A DNA stretch of 64,000 bases from Kibdelosporangium persicum (GTDB taxonomy: Bacteria > Actinomycetota > Actinomycetes > Mycobacteriales > Pseudonocardiaceae), in contig NZ_JAAATY010000007.1 of assembly GCF_013280595.1 (NCBI RefSeq), positions 186,001 to 250,000 on the forward strand, read 5' to 3'. Each line of letters starts with the position of its first letter. Within the stretch, counting starts at the first letter, position 1. Below, piece after piece: positions 32,863 to 41,760 of the stretch. The notes beneath the pieces were generated by a model. That model worked only from the letters and a program-made list of their open reading frames with translations. It had not been told where the DNA came from and ran no database searches. A program made the position numbers and the translations under genes.

Positions 32863-34617
32863 TCAGCGCGCGGCGCGCAGGGCGGCGGTGGCGGCGCGTC
32901 CGATGGCTTGGGCGGTGGCGGTGGGGTTGGTCAGCTGGTGCACGGTGACGCCGTCGAGGGGCGTGTCGCCGGGGTTGTTGGTCAGCCACAGCACGGCGCA
33001 TCCGTTGGCGCGTAGCCGGTTGATCAGTTTCTGTCCCTCGTGGCGTTGGTAGGTGTGGACGAGGTGTCCGTCGGAGACGATCACCAACAGCCGCGCGGCA
33101 CCGGGTTGGGACAGCCCGAGGGCACCGTCGAGGGCGGCGGTGGCGGTGGTGATGTTTTCGTAGTCGTCGTCGGCTTCGAACTCGGTCACGACGTCCGGAA
33201 CGGTGCCGGGGCGGGTGATCGGGCGGACGTAGCGGCCGAAGATGACGGTGGCGGTGTCGACGGGCACGGTGGCGTGGCGTGCGGCGTTGGCGAGGATCCA
33301 CGCCGTGGAGGCGACCGGGCGGCGCAGGCGTCCCATGGACCCGGACACGTCGCACGCGATGCCCAGCCGCAGGGGCGGGGTGGGCACGGTGCGCCGGGTG
33401 GTGCGGGTGAACGGTTCGGCGGTCGGCATGGCACCAGCGGCACGTTGGGCGTCGGCGGCGAGTGCACCGCGCATGCGCAACCGTCCCGGCGGGACCAGCG
33501 AGGTGGACTTCACCGCCACCCGATCCCGGACCCCGGCGGTGGACAGGGCACGCGCCAGCACGCGCGCGGCGGTGCGCTCCTTGGCGGTGGGCTTGCGGGT
33601 GCCCGCGATGGCAGTGCGCCCGGTCCCGGTGTAGTGCTCGCTGGAGAACACCGTCCGCGCGGCGTCCTCCGCGTCCTCGCGCGCGGCATCCTCCGCGGCC
33701 TTCGCCGCTGCCGCGACGACGGCGGGGTCCTCGGGTGGAGGCTCGTCCGCTACCGCCCGCGCCACGTTCGCCAGGGCCTTTCCGATGGCCTCGGTCAGCG
33801 GCGAGGGCACAGGCGACCCGCCCGACGGGTCGGGGGCACTGGACGAAGCCGGATCCGGCGGGGTGGGGCTGTCGGGGTCGGTGCCGATGACCTTGCACCA
33901 CCGCCTGCCGAGGCCGATCATCGCCTCGGCGTCGTCATCGGCGGTGCGCAGGGCTTCCCGCCACAACGCGCGCAACTCGGCCAGCATGTCGGCACCGAGG
34001 ATGCTCTCGACCACGGTGGCGACCGGGGCGGTTTCGGTGGCGGTGAGGATGCCGCCGTCGACACGTGCCAGCACCAGGGCGGCGGTGTGGGCGGCGTCCG
34101 CCGTGGTCATCTTCGGTGCGCGGGCGGGGTCGGTGGCGTCGGTGTCGGCGAGGATCAGGTTGGTCGCCGACGCGCGGAGCCAGTGCCGGTCGTCCGGGCG
34201 GCGGCGGATCTGTGCGGCTTCCATCCGGGGCTCTTCCAACAGCATGGCGGCGGCGATCACGGCGGGCGGGGTGCCCTCGGGTGCGTCCCATGCGGTGTGT
34301 TTGGCGTGCCCGCACTCGTGGGTCAGCAGACCCCACGCGGTCGCGTAGCGGGCGCGGTCGGCCAGGTTGGCGGGATCCACGGTGGCAGGGTCCACACCGA
34401 GGTGGGTGCCGTCGATCTCGATGACCGCGCGGGCCGGGTCGAAGCATGCCGGGGCACCCCCGCCCGCGCCGGGCGCGATGCTGACCAGCAGGTCCTCCCG
34501 GTCGGCGATCACGGGTACCTCGTCGGCCAGCGCGGCGGAAAGGGTGAGCCATTCGGGGCGGGCGGGAAACACGGCGGCACCGGTCGCGCCGGGGTCGGCT
34601 ACCAGGTGGGCGGTCAT
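32863..34617 (-). CDS. VWA-domain protein with HExxH metallopeptidase-like site
   Basis: The 584-residue product pairs an N-terminal HExxH site (H100-E101-C-G-H104 in LLTHECGHAKHT, followed by LLEEPRMEA with a possible third ligand near E128-E129) with a C-terminal von Willebrand A domain. The VWA MIDAS is intact (D423-V-S425-G-S427-M-G in IACDVSGSMGRL), with VIVSDGHLVHTY downstream. The middle is low complexity. VWA plus MoxR-type ATPase pairs resemble CobT/CobS chelatases and the VWA-MoxR modules of chaperone and conflict systems. The ATG at 34617 has GGAAAGGA upstream. The ATPase gene is immediately upstream and surely works with it. Confidence 0.85.
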   Translation of the reverse strand: MTAHLVADPGATGAAVFPARPEWLTLSAALADEVPVIADREDLLVSIAPGAGGGAPACFDPARAVIEIDGTHLGVDPATVDPANLADRARYATAWGLLTHECGHAKHTAWDAPEGTPPAVIAAAMLLEEPRMEAAQIRRRPDDRHWLRASATNLILADTDATDPARAPKMTTADAAHTAALVLARVDGGILTATETAPVATVVESILGADMLAELRALWREALRTADDDAEAMIGLGRRWCKVIGTDPDSPTPPDPASSSAPDPSGGSPVPSPLTEAIGKALANVARAVADEPPPEDPAVVAAAAKAAEDAAREDAEDAARTVFSSEHYTGTGRTAIAGTRKPTAKERTAARVLARALSTAGVRDRVAVKSTSLVPPGRLRMRGALAADAQRAAGAMPTAEPFTRTTRRTVPTPPLRLGIACDVSGSMGRLRRPVASTAWILANAARHATVPVDTATVIFGRYVRPITRPGTVPDVVTEFEADDDYENITTATAALDGALGLSQPGAARLLVIVSDGHLVHTYQRHEGQKLINRLRANGCAVLWLTNNPGDTPLDGVTVHQLTNPTATAQAIGRAATAALRAAR

Positions 34618-34668
34618 CGCGAGTGTCCTTTCCGGACGGGTGGCGGGCGCACGGTGGCGGCGGTGGGG

Positions 34669-35859
34669 TCAGATGCGGGCACCGAGGGCGAGGGGTTTCA
34701 CGGTGGTGCCGAAGGCATCGCGCACGGCGGCGGCGACGGTGTCACGGTCCTCGTCCGGGGCGATCCCGACGAGGTTCCCGGCGGCGGCGTCCGCGCCCAG
34801 CACGTCCGCGATCTTTTGGAACGCGATCAGCTCACGCAGTTGCGGCGCCCACCCGATCTCGCCCTTGGCCTGTCGGGTGGCGAGGTTGCGGGCGACCTTC
34901 ACCGCACGGCGGTCGATCTTGAGCTGAGTGGCGAGGTCGTAGTCGGTGGACACGTGGATCTGGGCGGAAAACCGCGACGACAACGCGTCGGTGAGGATCG
35001 CGCCGTGCACGCCGGGGTTGTGTCCGGCGACTACGTAGAAACCCTCGGCGGCGTCGACGACCTCGCCGCCGTTGGCCTTGATCACGATCTGGCGGCGGCC
35101 GTCCATCGCGGGATAGACCACCGCGAGCACGGTCGGCGGGATCAGGGTGGCGTCGTCGATGAACAGCGGCACCCCTTCACGCATCGCGCGCACCAGCGGA
35201 CCATGCACGAACACGTAGCGGCCATCGTCGGTTTGGGTGTACTCACCCACGAAGTCAGCGACCGTGGTGTCGCCGTCGCCCTGCACGGTCAACAGGTCGG
35301 GGAAGGCTGCCTCGACGACCGAGGTCTTGCCGGTTCCGGGTGGCCCGTACAGCAGGGCGGCGACTCCGGCGTCCCGCAACCGCCGTAGCGCGGTGACGTC
35401 CGGCATCCCGGACAGCAGCCGGGGGTGGTAGGCCATGCCGTTCGGGCGGGTGACCAAACCGGTCACCACCGCCGCCGTGCCCGTCACACCGGACGGGGCG
35501 GGCGGCGTGGTGGCGGCCGTCTTTTTCGGGCGACGTGGGCGGGCTGTGCCGGACGGGGCGGGTGTGATGATGGCGGCGGCCACCGACTCCGTTTTCGCGG
35601 TCGCCTTGTACATCAGCGGGGCGGTTGACGCGACCTCGGCTTCACCCCGGTCGGCCAACGATTTCAGCGCATTGCCGACCGCACCCGACGACCGACCGCC
35701 AAGCGCTGCGGCGATATTGCGCGGGGTTTGCGACGTGCCCCCGCAGTCGACCAGAACCCGCGCCACCATCGCGCGGAGTTCGCCGTTGCGCAACCGGAAC
35801 ACCGACCCACCCGTCGAGGCGGTGGGCGTGGCGGTGGCGGGCGGGATAGGCGTGGTCAT
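34669..35859 (-). CDS. MoxR/CobS-type AAA+ ATPase with N-terminal winged HTH
   Basis: The 396-residue product starts at ATG 35859 behind GGAAAGGA. Residues 20-87 form a wHTH (FRLRNGELRAMVARVLVDCG, then AALGGRSSGAVGNALKSLAD) shared with the regulator at 28256. A Pro/Ala-rich linker leads to an AAA+ domain with Walker A GPPGTGKT (172-179), Walker B PLFIDDA (231-237, with Asp where Glu is usual), sensor-like VVAGHNPGVHG and the arginine in ALSSRFS. MoxR-family ATPases remodel or insert metal into partners carrying VWA domains. The wHTH suggests recruitment to DNA or to the other wHTH protein (inference). Confidence 0.88.
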   Translation of the reverse strand: MTTPIPPATATPTASTGGSVFRLRNGELRAMVARVLVDCGGTSQTPRNIAAALGGRSSGAVGNALKSLADRGEAEVASTAPLMYKATAKTESVAAAIITPAPSGTARPRRPKKTAATTPPAPSGVTGTAAVVTGLVTRPNGMAYHPRLLSGMPDVTALRRLRDAGVAALLYGPPGTGKTSVVEAAFPDLLTVQGDGDTTVADFVGEYTQTDDGRYVFVHGPLVRAMREGVPLFIDDATLIPPTVLAVVYPAMDGRRQIVIKANGGEVVDAAEGFYVVAGHNPGVHGAILTDALSSRFSAQIHVSTDYDLATQLKIDRRAVKVARNLATRQAKGEIGWAPQLRELIAFQKIADVLGADAAAGNLVGIAPDEDRDTVAAAVRDAFGTTVKPLALGARI

Positions 35860-35896
35860 CGCGGTGTTCCTTTCCGATCGATCTTGCGCGGGTGTG

Positions 35897-36100
35897 TCAG
35901 GAGACGACGCGACCGACGGTGCCGTCCGGCAGCGTGTACTCGGTGCCACGACGAAGCCGGACCGGGACACGGCCAGCGTCGGTCGAGAGCCAGACGCCTT
36001 GGACCAGATTCCGGCGGTAACCGGTGCCGTAGTAGAAGGCGGTTACCACGCCTTCCGTCGCAATCCTGGTTACGACGACCTGCGAACCGATGGTTATCAC
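35897..36100 (-). CDS. Small beta-rich hypothetical protein (67 aa)
   Basis: GTG start with AAAGGATC upstream. The sequence (ITIGSQVVVTRIATEGVVTA, then RVPVRLRRGTEYTLPDGTVG) looks like a small SH3-like barrel. No family recognised. Second gene of the minus-strand run. Confidence 0.6.
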   Translation of the reverse strand: MITIGSQVVVTRIATEGVVTAFYYGTGYRRNLVQGVWLSTDAGRVPVRLRRGTEYTLPDGTVGRVVS

Positions 36101-36142
36101 CGTGGATCCTTTCGATCTTGCGTGCCCGTGCGGCGGGGTCGG

Positions 36143-36397
36143 CTAGTTGTGCGGCGTGGGGATGTGACCGACGACGCGGACGGTGCGGGCGGCCAGGTCC
36201 ACGGTTGCCCAGTCGATGACCAGCCCGCAGGAACGGCACAGGTAGTACCGTCCCGGCCATTGGCCCGGCGAATCGTCGAAATCACGGCCCGTCTCGTCGG
36301 TCAGCGCGAAACCGGCGAACGTCGGATCGTTGCCGCACGCGCATTCCCACCAATCCTCGGCGGTAGCGGTAATGGTTGCGATATCGACGGTGTTCAC
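36143..36397 (-). CDS. Small zinc-ribbon-like protein (84 aa)
   Basis: GTG start with AAAGGGG upstream. ECACGND and LCRSCGLV provide two CxxC pairs about 35 residues apart, a typical zinc-ribbon spacing. It is the first visible gene of the minus-strand MoxR/VWA run, so its upstream region probably carries the operon promoter. Confidence 0.68.
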   Translation of the reverse strand: MNTVDIATITATAEDWWECACGNDPTFAGFALTDETGRDFDDSPGQWPGRYYLCRSCGLVIDWATVDLAARTVRVVGHIPTPHN

Positions 36398-37226
36398 GGT
36401 TCGCCCCTTTCGGTGGACATAGCTCCCGCCGGGTGTGGTATTCGGTGTGGTTTCCGGTTCCCCGGTGCTAATTCAATTGTTACTCCACGGCGTGCCGAAT
36501 GCAAGGGGAATGGCCGCCCATTTCAAGACTCTTTCGCGGAAATTCGACGCCATCGGTTTGATGGCGAATGGGAAGTCGTCCGTGCGGCTGCAAATCTCCT
36601 GCCCCTCACGGCGAGTTTCCGCAGGTCGACGGCCGCGAGGGTGCACTGTAGCCGTGGACGGAAATGGCAATGCGAACTGCAGGAACAGAATGTAAACATG
36701 AGAGAATGGTGAAGTCTGTGAAGCTCGCCGGTGAGCGGAAAGAAAAGACGGTCACCGTATTGCGGTGAAACCACTGGCCGCGCAGCCCGCCCGATGTGTC
36801 TACCGGCTTGTGGACAAGCGAGTCTGGGATACCAGCGGATCCCCCGGTGGCCCCGGTGACCAGCACCTTCGCAACATGCAGACGGTGGTCCTCTAACCTG
36901 ATCCTCCGCATGAACCCCATCCTGATCCCCCGTATGAACCCGTGCTGGCCGTCACTAACCGTCTCGATGGACGCCACCTTGGTCACCCTGCGTAACGTTC
37001 GGTAGATAGATCGACTGAGTAGAACTACGGAAGTACGCATTGCTCCGTTCGGCGTAATATCGAGAGTCCTGCGGCGTCTCCATGGTGAGGCGCGGCGATG
37101 GCGGCGGGCGCGCTGAGCAGGCATGACCGTGCCACGGCGCTCGCAGACGCGATCAGGGTCGCGTCGGTGTGCGGCGGAAGGGCAGGGCGCGGCGAGGGGA
37201 CCGGGCCGGTGTAACGGGGAGGCGGC
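36398..37226. other. Gene-poor region between MoxR/VWA run and HxlR gene
   Basis: About 830 bp, clearly less GC-rich (36430-36760) than its surroundings. No intact gene is supported. A long minus-strand open frame crossing the HxlR gene lacks codon bias. Around 36865-36800 on the minus strand it reads VAKVLVTGATGG, like the start of an NAD(P)-binding oxidoreductase; such genes often sit opposite HxlR regulators, so this may be a relic. Positions 36905-36947 carry two imperfect CCGTATGAACC-type repeats. The left part should hold the promoter of the minus-strand run and the right part that of the HxlR gene. Confidence 0.5.
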
Positions 37227-37706
37227 ATGGCGGCAGACGACGAGCAGTTCCTGCGGGATCTCTACAACGTGAGGTACCTCTTCGCGGACAAGTGGGCTCC
37301 CGCGATCAACGTGACGCTCTCTCATGGCCCGATGCGGCGCGCGGAGATTCTTTCCACGATCAAGTCTTATTCCCTCGACAAAGAATGGTCGGACAAAAAC
37401 AGTGTCCTGCACGATAGCATCCTTGCGCGCACACTGAAAAAGATGACCGAAGAAGGCCTTCTGGTGCGTACGCGCGACACAGAGACTTTTCCGCCGAAAG
37501 TCTTCTACTCGCTGAGACCGGAAGTCGCCGAGCTTCTCAAACTGTTGGAGCCGCTCGTCGAATGGGTCAGGCGAAACCCGGATCTCATCGCAAAGGCGCA
37601 AGCGCGTAGCCGCGGATACAGTGACGAGGCAGGCACACTGACCGCACTTGATAGCGCCGACGGAGACGACGACGAATCCCGACCCGAGGATTCCCGCACG
37701 GTGTGA
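37227..37706 (+). CDS. HxlR-family winged-helix transcriptional regulator
   Basis: The 159-residue product starts at ATG 37227 with GGGAGG 4 bases upstream. It has the HxlR pattern: FADKWAPAINVTLSHGPMRR, then HDSILARTLKKMTEEGLLVR, then PPKVFYSLRPEVAELLKLL. HxlR proteins respond to small electrophiles or metabolites and control nearby genes. The acidic C-terminal 35 residues are an extension. The expected divergent target gene is missing or decayed to the left. Confidence 0.85.
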   Translation: MAADDEQFLRDLYNVRYLFADKWAPAINVTLSHGPMRRAEILSTIKSYSLDKEWSDKNSVLHDSILARTLKKMTEEGLLVRTRDTETFPPKVFYSLRPEVAELLKLLEPLVEWVRRNPDLIAKAQARSRGYSDEAGTLTALDSADGDDDESRPEDSRTV

Positions 37707-37746
37707 GCGGACTGCGCCTGACCGACACCACGGCATAACGGCCTCG

Positions 37747-40700
37747 TCAGCTGGCGGCGCTTCGGCCGCGCTCGCCCAGGGTGGTCGACCTCGCAGGGGC
37801 AGGAGGCCTGTGGTCGCGGCGCTGGCCCAGCCGGGCGGCCAGTCCCCGAGCCTCCGGAGTGGGCGCTGCATCGATTTCGGCCAGCCGGGTGGTCAGCAAG
37901 TTCAGCGTCCGCGGGATGGCGTCGAGCTGTCCCAGCCGTTCCTGCAGCCGCATGATGTCGCGGTAGAGCAGCTCGTTGTGCGGGTCGAACGCCCGCGCGA
38001 CCTCCAGCAGATCCAGCGTCTGCTGCGGATCGGAGTCAACCAGAGCACGGGCCAGCGCGGCCACGGCATCGATCGCGTCGCGCCGAATCGCTTCACGCGC
38101 GGGCTCGATCCACTCCCAGCCCATGCCGTCGGCCAGCGGTCCGCCATAGCTGTTGACCACCTCCCGGTAGGCCGCGACGCGGGCCTGCTCGGTGGACGCG
38201 GCGCGGCGGGCGGCGACCGCGTGCGCGAAGCGCCAGTAATCGACCTGGACCATCGCGGGATGGAGCTGGTAGCGGCCGTTATCGACCGAGACAATGTCGG
38301 TGACCACGCCGCCGGTGGCCGTGGTCAGCGCCGAACGCAGCCGCGACAGCGCCGTGTGCAAGGCGTTGGTCGGACGGGTCGGCGGATCTTGGCCCCACAG
38401 CGCCGAAACAAGCATCTCGCGCGTGGCGCCATCAGGGTGCAGCGCCAACAACACCAGCAACTCCTTGGTTCTGGGCTGCAACGCTCCGGTGATCTCCCGG
38501 CCCTGCCGATCGGCGGTACCGGTGGCATCGGGTTCGGGGGTCCAGTGCACGCGCAGGCCACCGAGCACGGTGATCATGATGGCCGCGGAGTTCGTGCCCG
38601 CTTGGTGGTTGCCTCGAACTGGTGGCGGAGTCTGGGCTGCGGTCATGGTGGGCTCACCGGCCGGCGCTGGTTCGTCGTTGACCTCGCCTGTGTGCTGGTT
38701 GTGGTCGGCGACGTGCGGCGCGGCAGGCCGCTGGGCCGTCCTGACCGATGGGCGCTGCCGAGCGCCGTGCTCCGGTAGGGGACCGGGACCGAGAATCTCC
38801 AACTCGGTGTCCGGCGGCTCTGGTCGCTCGACCGCGGCCGTCACCTCCAGTTGGACCGCGCGCTCGTCAGCGTGGCCTGCCTCGCCCGGCGCCTGGTTGC
38901 TGCCGGCAGGGTGGGTCGGCACGACTCGAGGACACGGCACCGGCGCCGCGACCGTGAGGTCGTCCTCGGCTGGCGGGTCGGGTTCGGCTTGGTGCAGCAG
39001 GGTGAGCAGCTCGGCGGTGTCATCGTCGCCGAGGCGGAACATCCGAGTTCCACGCAGAGCCTCACCCAGGCCAGGGCCGGTCGCCGAGACGGTGCCGTCC
39101 TTCCGGACGTAGGCGGTCACACCGGGTTGCCACTGGCCCAGCAGCACTCCGGTGACACCGAACGGGGCGCCGTTGTCCAAGACCGCTTGCAGTCGCTGGC
39201 GTTGGTGTTGTGGGGGTCGTGCGACCAGCACCAGCGCTGGCCATGTCCCAGGCTGGGCGTCGCGGTCACGGCTGGCCGTGGCGCGCACCAGGGTTTCGGC
39301 CTCCACCGCGTCGAGCGCGTCGTTCAGGTCGGTGACGACGCGCAGGGCTGCGGGCAGTTGCGCATGGGCGGTTCCGCGTCCGAGCAGTGCGGCCAAGTCG
39401 TCGGCAGGGACGACAACGCTCGCCCGGGCCGATGTCGCGAGATGGTCGGTGCGGGAGGTGACCGCGGCCACCAGCAGCGCGCGAGCGGCCGCCGGAGCGC
39501 CGGCTCCCACCAGTCCAAGGCCGCGGGCGGTCGCGAGGTCAAGCGCGACCTCGCGCCCGTCCCGCACACCCAGTCCTGGAGCGAGGACTGGGTGCTGGTC
39601 GGAGCCGGTCTGGGGCGCACCGACCACAACGCGCGGCGTAGGGGCGTGCTGGGGGCGCTCGCCCTCGACGTCTGGGTCGAGGTCGAACTCGTCGTCCTGT
39701 TCAGCGCGCAGGTGCGCCAGGTGCAGTTGGTAGACCACCGGCGCCACCGGCAGGTCGTTACGATCGCCGCTGCCGGGCCGATACCGGCTGCGGTGACGGC
39801 GGCGGGCGATCAGCAATGCCGCGCTGACCGCGCCGGCCAGCCCGAGCCCGACAAACAGTTCCGGTCCCCAGCTGAAGCCCGGCTCCGGGGTCGTCGACGG
39901 CTGCGAGTTCGTGCCGGTCGCTGCGGGCGGCGTGTGCTGTGTGGATGGCGCGGGTGGCGCTGGAGTGGACGGTTGGATGCTTGTCGGTGGCGGGGCGGTG
40001 GTCGATGGCGTTGGGGGAGTGGGCGCGGGACGGGGCGCTGATGGGGGAGGCGGTAGTGGCGCGGTCGCGTCGGCGGGCAGGAGCAGTTCCTCGCCGGGGA
40101 AGATCAGGCTCGGCTTGGTGAACGGCTTGCCGTTGGGTTGTGGCTTGCCCTTGTTGAGTTCGAAGATCTCCGGCCAGCGGGTGCCGTCGCCGAGGGTGCG
40201 CGCCGCGATCCGCCACAACGAGTCGTGCACCCCGTTCTGCGGTGCCAGCACCACCACCGACTCCGGATGCACGGGCGCGCTGGCGACACTTTGGCGTGCC
40301 TGAATGGCAAGGACCGCTGTGCGGACTGCCGCTTGACCGTCAAGCGCCGGGTTATGCCACGCTGAGGCGGTCGCCACGACCTGCGACCCAGTTCCGGACA
40401 CGGTGGGCAAGGAGCTGGCTGGTGCTGGTGCGGGTCGGTTGCCCAGCACCGACAGTAGGACCGCGCCTACCAGGACAGCTGCGAGAGCGTGCATCGGACC
40501 AGCTGCCGAGAATTCCGGCAGGCGGGCGGTGTCGAAGCCGCTGCGTGCCAAGGTCACCGTGCAGCGCAGGACGTCGACGGTGAACGCGGCCCAGGTGATC
40601 CAGCACAGGCAGGCTAGGAAGTCCAGCAGGAACGTGGTGGTCATCGGGCCGAGCAGCACGCCTTCGATCTCGGGCCAGGTGGGGACGTGGTTCGGCAGCG

Positions 40701-40887
40701 GCCAGCCGATGTAGTGCCACAGCGCCCAGGGCAAGCCCGCGACGAGCGCGAGCAGTACCACGGCGGCGATCAGACCCTGCAGCACCCGGCCGACGAACCA
40801 GACCGTGCCCGTCAGCATCCACCAGACGCTGCGGCCCGTGTTCGGTGGCTGTGGCTCCCGGCGAGATTGGTGTGATGGTGCGGTCAC
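37747..40887 (-). CDS. Membrane LysM protein fused to a BTAD/SARP-type regulator domain
   Basis: The 1046-residue product starts at a GTG at 40887 with GAGGAA 11 bases upstream. Order: membrane helices in the first about 170 residues (LQGLIAAVVLLALVAGLPWA, LLDFLACLCWITWAAF, ALAAVLVGAVLLSVLG). A LysM domain follows near 210-270 (SLWRIAARTLGDGTRWPEIF, then FPGEELLLPA). A Pro/Thr-rich stretch, a further helix (ELFVGLGLAGAVSAALLIAR), an ATPase-like region, an OmpR-type wHTH (REMLVSALWGQDPPTRPTNA, then LHTALSRLRSAL) and a C-terminal BTAD repeat region complete it. LysM-BTAD proteins accompany Tad/Flp pilus genes in actinobacteria and may couple wall or pilus state to transcription. Confidence 0.85.
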   Translation of the reverse strand: MTAPSHQSRREPQPPNTGRSVWWMLTGTVWFVGRVLQGLIAAVVLLALVAGLPWALWHYIGWPLPNHVPTWPEIEGVLLGPMTTTFLLDFLACLCWITWAAFTVDVLRCTVTLARSGFDTARLPEFSAAGPMHALAAVLVGAVLLSVLGNRPAPAPASSLPTVSGTGSQVVATASAWHNPALDGQAAVRTAVLAIQARQSVASAPVHPESVVVLAPQNGVHDSLWRIAARTLGDGTRWPEIFELNKGKPQPNGKPFTKPSLIFPGEELLLPADATAPLPPPPSAPRPAPTPPTPSTTAPPPTSIQPSTPAPPAPSTQHTPPAATGTNSQPSTTPEPGFSWGPELFVGLGLAGAVSAALLIARRRHRSRYRPGSGDRNDLPVAPVVYQLHLAHLRAEQDDEFDLDPDVEGERPQHAPTPRVVVGAPQTGSDQHPVLAPGLGVRDGREVALDLATARGLGLVGAGAPAAARALLVAAVTSRTDHLATSARASVVVPADDLAALLGRGTAHAQLPAALRVVTDLNDALDAVEAETLVRATASRDRDAQPGTWPALVLVARPPQHQRQRLQAVLDNGAPFGVTGVLLGQWQPGVTAYVRKDGTVSATGPGLGEALRGTRMFRLGDDDTAELLTLLHQAEPDPPAEDDLTVAAPVPCPRVVPTHPAGSNQAPGEAGHADERAVQLEVTAAVERPEPPDTELEILGPGPLPEHGARQRPSVRTAQRPAAPHVADHNQHTGEVNDEPAPAGEPTMTAAQTPPPVRGNHQAGTNSAAIMITVLGGLRVHWTPEPDATGTADRQGREITGALQPRTKELLVLLALHPDGATREMLVSALWGQDPPTRPTNALHTALSRLRSALTTATGGVVTDIVSVDNGRYQLHPAMVQVDYWRFAHAVAARRAASTEQARVAAYREVVNSYGGPLADGMGWEWIEPAREAIRRDAIDAVAALARALVDSDPQQTLDLLEVARAFDPHNELLYRDIMRLQERLGQLDAIPRTLNLLTTRLAEIDAAPTPEARGLAARLGQRRDHRPPAPARSTTLGERGRSAAS

Positions 40888-41017
40888 GGCTGGCTCGATT
40901 CCTCTGGCAGTACGGGTTATGGTTCGGCGCTCACCACGCCACGGGGTGTCACACGTAGGGGCCGAGCTTCGGTCTGCATCTCGGTTCCGCACGCCCAGGC
41001 GGCGTGGTTGAGGAAGG

Positions 41018-41452
41018 TCATGACACCCCGGCCGGGACACGGGCTGGTGTGTCCGCAGCGTGGGCGTCCGTGCGCGGTACCGCGGTCTCGGGCGCTGCGG
41101 CGGCCTGGCCTGTTGTCGACGTCTTCGTCGTAGATGGACCTCGGTTCGCGTCGCTCGACACACCCGTGCCGGGCTTCTTGCGCTTGCTGCGGCTTGGTTT
41201 CCGGGCGGCGAGCCATCGGGTCAGGTCGGCGGCAGGTACATCGGTGAACCGCGCAAGCTCGTCGATGTCTATGACGTCGCTGGAGTCGGCGAGCACCTCG
41301 CCGAGTTGTCGTTCGATGTCGTCGAGCTGCTCGGCAATGGCGGTCCGGCGTTGGGCGAGTACGCCGACCTGCTTTGCCGCAGCGGACCGCTTCGCACTCC
41401 TGGCCGTGTCGGCCTGCTGGACGCGGCGTTCGATCTCTTCCTCGGTTGCCAT
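41018..41452 (-). CDS. Hypothetical coiled-coil and HTH-like protein
   Basis: The 144-residue product has an N-terminal coiled coil (about 1-50: EEIERRVQQADTARSAKRSA, then AIAEQLDDIERQLGEVLADS). A short HTH-like block follows (IDIDELARFTDVPAADLTRW), then a disordered, basic Thr/Ala tail. No family recognised. It precedes the LysM-BTAD gene in the same direction. Confidence 0.62.
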   Translation of the reverse strand: MATEEEIERRVQQADTARSAKRSAAAKQVGVLAQRRTAIAEQLDDIERQLGEVLADSSDVIDIDELARFTDVPAADLTRWLAARKPSRSKRKKPGTGVSSDANRGPSTTKTSTTGQAAAAPETAVPRTDAHAADTPARVPAGVS

Positions 41453-41523
41453 ACTGATTCCTTCCAGTGAACGGGCTGCTTCGGTGCTAGCGCTGGGGAT
41501 GTCATGGGTCGATCGTGTGAACC

Positions 41524-41691
41524 GTCCAAGCCGACTGGCTGACCCAACACCTGGGCCTGTCCGCTCAAGCCCTGTGCGAAGACCGCATCCGGCACGGACT
41601 GCACGCCACCGTGGGCGACATCCGTCGCTTGTGCGATCTGTTTGGCCTGTCCATTGCCGGTGCGGCGGTCGACCACCAGAGGCCTATAGTC
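41524..41691 (+). pseudogene. C-terminal relic of a tyrosine-recombinase-like gene (copy 1)
   Basis: A plus-strand frame without a start reads VQADWLTQHLGLSAQALCED, then RIRHGLHATVGDIRRLCDLF, then GLSIAGAA. This matches the C-terminal tail of actinobacterial site-specific recombinases (DRILDEALATGD..LxxVFGxS). A similar relic lies at 43279-43488. The sequence then runs into the upstream region of the small gene at 41761. Confidence 0.5.
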
Positions 41692-41760
41692 CCGAACGTT
41701 GGCTCGATACAGACGTCCGTGAACGCGACCTCGCCGTGCGGCGCAAGGGAAGGGAACGGT

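Larger units (their letters stand above)
1849..36397. mobile_element. Integrative and conjugative element, minimal visible extent
   Basis: The left end is set by tRNA-Val(GAC) followed by integrase and an excisionase-like gene. Inside are a DNA methyltransferase cassette, a complete-looking type IV secretion operon (VirB2, VirB4, VirB6, VirD4 and peptidoglycan hydrolase types) and accessory genes. No direct repeat of the tRNA 3' end was found by eye to the right. The coordinate 36397 is only the end of the last codirectional accessory operon. The Tad pilus region and the regulatory genes to 64 kb could belong to the same element. No relaxase was recognised. Confidence 0.55.

Noticed and set aside
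33040-35388. A 782-codon plus-strand open frame opposite the VWA and MoxR genes
   Set aside because: It is Gly/His/Arg-rich shadow sequence. The minus-strand proteins carry intact Walker, HExxH and MIDAS motifs and good ribosome binding sites.
36606-37871. A 421-codon minus-strand frame crossing the HxlR gene
   Set aside because: No codon bias and no domain. It overlaps a well-supported regulator on the other strand. Only a short oxidoreductase-like start was kept as a comment.
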